The notes under the pieces were generated by a model. That model did no database searches, was not told the DNA's origin, and worked only from the letters and a program-made list of their open reading frames with translations. Positions 50,588 to 52,817 of a stretch of 52,817 nucleotides of DNA are shown here, piece by piece (positions within the stretch are counted from its first letter, which is position 1; each line of letters starts with the position of its first letter). Made by a program: the position numbers and the translations under genes. This DNA comes from Oscillospiraceae bacterium (lineage in GTDB: Bacteria > Bacillota > Clostridia > Oscillospirales > Oscillospiraceae), in contig WRJQ01000005.1 of NCBI GenBank assembly GCA_009778485.1, positions 1 through 52,817 on the forward strand, written 5' to 3'.

Positions 50588-51271
50588 TTAGAACACTACT
50601 TTTTTCTTGTCCTTATCATCTGAGGACGAACTCATCTGCATCTCGATTATCCTCATCAGCAGCATCTGCGGAAGGCTCATGTTGAAAGCGCCTGCCAGGC
50701 CGGTGGACTTCTTCTCGCCGGAAAGCTCCTTCGCGCTGCCATACGTGACCGAGCCCGCGTAAATCGACTCGCCGCCAAGCAGCGACAGGACATTCTTGAC
50801 ATAGTTTTGCGTCTCGTTAAACGGCGGAACCCCGCCATACTTAGCCACGTTGCCCGGACCCGCGTTGTAAGCCGCGAGCGCCAGGCGGACGTCGCCGTCG
50901 TACTTATCCAGGAACTGCCTCAGCAGGTTTGCCCCGCCCATGATGTTTTGCTCCGGGTCGTAAGCGTCCGTCACGCCAAGATACTGCGCCGTGCCCGGCA
51001 TAAGCTGCATGATGCCCATGGCGCCGCTCCTCGACGTCGCGTCGGGGATGAAGTTCGACTCCGCTTTTGCGACAGCCTTCAAGAGATCGACCGAAACGCC
51101 GTACTTGCGTGAAGCAGCCTCGAAAATCGCGTCAAGATCGTACTTGCCGCCGCCCGATGCCGACTTCAGGGCGTCGGAAAACGCCAAATCGACCGCAGCC
51201 TCGGGTTTCGCTGCTTCCGCCGGCGTACCGGCGCCATAGGCGTTCCCCGGTGTGACTTCATTAATAGTCAT
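50588..51271 (-). CDS. Lytic transglycosylase (SLT family)
   Basis: A 227-residue peptidoglycan lytic transglycosylase of the SLT/goose-lysozyme-like type. The catalytic Glu is in AVAKAESNFIPDA; further motifs are SGAMGIMQLMPGTAQYLGV, NIMGGANLLRQFLDKY and LALAAYNAGPGNVAKYGG. It has no signal peptide: the first ~55 residues are a disordered-looking Ala/Pro/Glu segment, and a polar C-terminal tail follows. The layout resembles signal-less SLT proteins near flagellar or secretion genes in Firmicutes, but no such genes are present here. Confidence 0.9.
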   Translation of the reverse strand: MTINEVTPGNAYGAGTPAEAAKPEAAVDLAFSDALKSASGGGKYDLDAIFEAASRKYGVSVDLLKAVAKAESNFIPDATSRSGAMGIMQLMPGTAQYLGVTDAYDPEQNIMGGANLLRQFLDKYDGDVRLALAAYNAGPGNVAKYGGVPPFNETQNYVKNVLSLLGGESIYAGSVTYGSAKELSGEKKSTGLAGAFNMSLPQMLLMRIIEMQMSSSSDDKDKKKVVF

Positions 51272-51390
51272 AGAAAACAGTACCTCGCGAGCATTCTTGG
51301 AGGAGCGGCGCGATGACCGCGATGAGCCCGAATCCCGCTCCCTACGGTAATATCTTCGACATAAGCGCGCAAAACTTTAGCCGAGCCGTC

Positions 51391-51438
51391 CAACTACTAA
51401 CTGTTAACTACTAACTACTAACTCCTAACTACTAACTA
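51391..51438 (-). repeat. Long TTAGTAG heptamer array at URO-D stop
   Basis: About seven 7-base units, with occasional substitutions, running from inside the stop codon of the URO-D gene (the TAG is the first unit) into the gap. It reads in the sense direction of that gene. The rest of the gap 51272-51431 shows no gene. Confidence 0.85.
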
Positions 51439-52403
51439 TAGTAAGTCCCCCGGAGCTTCGTGAACTCGTCGTTAATCCATTCCGTCCGCTGCTGCGAGAC
51501 AGGATCGGGCGCGAGCACGCCGCCGAAGAACGCATAACCGCCGCCGGGAGCCAATCTGTCGAGAAGCTGCTTGACCGCATCGCGAATCTCTTCTTCGCTG
51601 ACGTCTATGTGCGGCAGGAAACGCCTCGACTCGAAACCCCCGCATATCATAAGCCTGTTGCCGAACTTGCTCTTGATAGCGGAAAGATCGTTCGACTCCT
51701 GGGCGGGATCCCAGGCGTTGAACCCCATATCAACGACGTCGTCGAGGAAAGCCTCGAAATGCCCGCAGTTATGATGGACGGCGAGATAGCCCCTGTCCTT
51801 GAAGAACTTTATGTACCTGCGCCAAACCGGCTCAAAGATGTCGTGGAAAACCTCCAGCGACACAAACGGATTGCGCTCATGCGCGATATCGTCGCCGAAA
51901 GATATATAGTCCGGCTCATAGTACTTAAGATAGTTATCCGCGAGGCTCAGATAGTTGTCGCAGAGATAGTTCAGCAGAGCCTTGACTTCCTCCGGCTCCT
52001 CAAAGCAGGCGACAAGCCCTTCGGTGAAGCCCATGAAAGCCATGAGGCTCTGGAAGAAGCCGCCTGCGGAGATTCCGCCGCCCCTCGGGAGTTCCGGGTC
52101 GGTATCCTTGAGATCCTTCTTTGCCATCGCATCCCAGTCCAATCCTGAAAAATCAGGGAACTTGATGACGTCCCGCCAGTGGCGGATATCGTCGAGCAGG
52201 AAGACGTCGTTCCTCGGCAGAGCGGCCTCAAAAGCGCTCCCCTCGTTCGTCCATTCCACGCCGTACATATCCTTGCCGACCCCATTTACGCGCTCGCCAA
52301 CGAAAATCGACGGGCGCACGCCCCAGAAAATGTTGTATCGCGGCACATACTCGGGAACCTCGCCGCTAAGCGCGCGCAAAAAGTTTTCTTTCTCGCTCAG
52401 CAT
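51432..52403 (-). CDS. URO-D/MtaA superfamily protein, paralog 4
   Basis: A 323-residue URO-D superfamily member, the shortest of the four. The metal-site region reads LAVHHNCGHFEAFLDDVVDM, with His and one Cys, and a later Cys occurs in LMICGGFESRRF, so a His-Cys-Cys zinc site as in MtaA is possible. The start at 52403 is chosen for AAAGGAGG six bases upstream; the frame stays open to 52454. It stands alone. A methyl-group transferase role is possible, but there is no corrinoid protein nearby. Confidence 0.82.
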   Translation of the reverse strand: MLSEKENFLRALSGEVPEYVPRYNIFWGVRPSIFVGERVNGVGKDMYGVEWTNEGSAFEAALPRNDVFLLDDIRHWRDVIKFPDFSGLDWDAMAKKDLKDTDPELPRGGGISAGGFFQSLMAFMGFTEGLVACFEEPEEVKALLNYLCDNYLSLADNYLKYYEPDYISFGDDIAHERNPFVSLEVFHDIFEPVWRRYIKFFKDRGYLAVHHNCGHFEAFLDDVVDMGFNAWDPAQESNDLSAIKSKFGNRLMICGGFESRRFLPHIDVSEEEIRDAVKQLLDRLAPGGGYAFFGGVLAPDPVSQQRTEWINDEFTKLRGTYYS

Positions 52404-52486
52404 GATAACGCCTCCTTTGTAGATCAAAATGATTGTAGTAGCATTGTAGCACATAAGAAGGAGTAATAGAAGAGCGAATTCAGGAG

Positions 52487-52608
52487 CAGTGCCCAGCCTT
52501 GCCCTCTTGATGAATAGTGGCAGTACCCAGCCTTGCCCTCTTGATGAATAGTGGCAGTACCCAGCCTTGCCCTCTTTAGCAAAGAGGGTGCCGCCCGCAG
52601 GCGGCGGG
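52487..52608. repeat. 34-bp tandem repeat followed by a double hairpin
   Basis: Two complete and one partial copy of CAGTACCCAGCCTTGCCCTC + TTGATGAATAGTGG (starting at 52487, 52521 and 52555). The third copy breaks off into CCCTCTTT-AGC-AAAGAGGG and CCGCC-CGCA-GGCGG hairpins, a dispersed-repeat type common in gut Clostridia (family knowledge). I see no gene in 52404-52817. Confidence 0.7.
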
Positions 52609-52817
52609 TGATTTGTATGTCACACAGGGCATTATCTATCGTGCTGGCAGCAAGCCCGACATCGTCTCTTACCAAGCACGACGCCTCGCGTCGCGAGCAG
52701 CGCGCCGCCCACCAGCATTTGCCGCAGCGCATGTCTCCCGTTCCCACCCGCCCTGCGGCGCGCTGCTCCCTGTCCGCAGAAATTGGTTGCGTTTTCTCGT
52801 CTCTTTAGATAAACTGT

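Noticed and set aside
51391-51438. CRISPR-like array
   Set aside because: Units are 7 bases without spacers and there are no cas genes; it is a simple heptamer repeat. The 34-bp repeat at 52487 also has no spacers.

Overview
The window looks like chromosome from a strictly anaerobic, low-oxygen-adapted Firmicute (class Clostridia; inference). The signs are strong AGGAGG-type ribosome sites, sigma-A-like promoters, a Gram-positive style lipoprotein, two glycyl radical enzymes with an activase, lysine 2,3-aminomutase, a flavodiiron-type protein with fused rubredoxin, clostridial-type Fe-S/FMN enoate reductase relatives and four uroporphyrinogen-decarboxylase-like methyltransferase relatives. 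The DNA is GC-rich by eye and full of small dispersed repeats. No rRNA, intact tRNA, CRISPR array, phage or transposase gene was found.

Layout. 0.3-12.5 kb is a plant-glycan region: three paralogous (alpha/alpha)6-barrel glycosidase-like proteins on the minus strand, and a plus-strand run of GH3 beta-xylosidase/glucosidase, xylulokinase, a bicupin protein and tyrosyl-tRNA synthetase. YajC and a small cupin sit between them. 12.7-18.3 kb is a complete oligopeptide-type ABC importer operon (B, C, D, F, then the lipoprotein A). It meets a second, orphan permease pair head-on (18.4-20.4 kb) at a strong bidirectional terminator. 20.4-24.9 kb is a divergent pair: a response-regulator protein and a large Cache-PAS hybrid histidine kinase with receiver and HPt domains.

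26.9-41.5 kb is the most interesting part. A plus-strand series encodes a flavodiiron-rubredoxin protein, lysine 2,3-aminomutase, two 660-residue FMN/4Fe-4S/FAD oxidoreductases, a four-repeat lipocalin/MoaF-like protein, two different glycyl radical enzymes and one shared activating enzyme. Two URO-D/MtaA-like proteins converge on it, and two more lie at 25.3 and 51.4 kb. I infer an oxygen-sensitive radical/redox catabolic island, possibly for plant-derived aromatic or polyol compounds; the substrate cannot be read from the sequence.

44.1-52.8 kb holds TatD nuclease, SecG, a PduL-type phosphotransacylase without any microcompartment genes, a three-gene glycosyltransferase operon whose last member carries a C-terminal cyclic-nucleotide-binding-like domain, a lytic transglycosylase and another URO-D-like protein.

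Repeats form a second layer. (TTAGTAG)n heptamer arrays lie at or just after the stop codons of five genes, always in the sense direction of that gene. A 35-base 'GGTACCTGAACA' element occurs five times, four of them after stop codons. There are also REP-like inverted repeats, palindromic MITE-like elements (one nested inside another) and a 34-bp tandem repeat.
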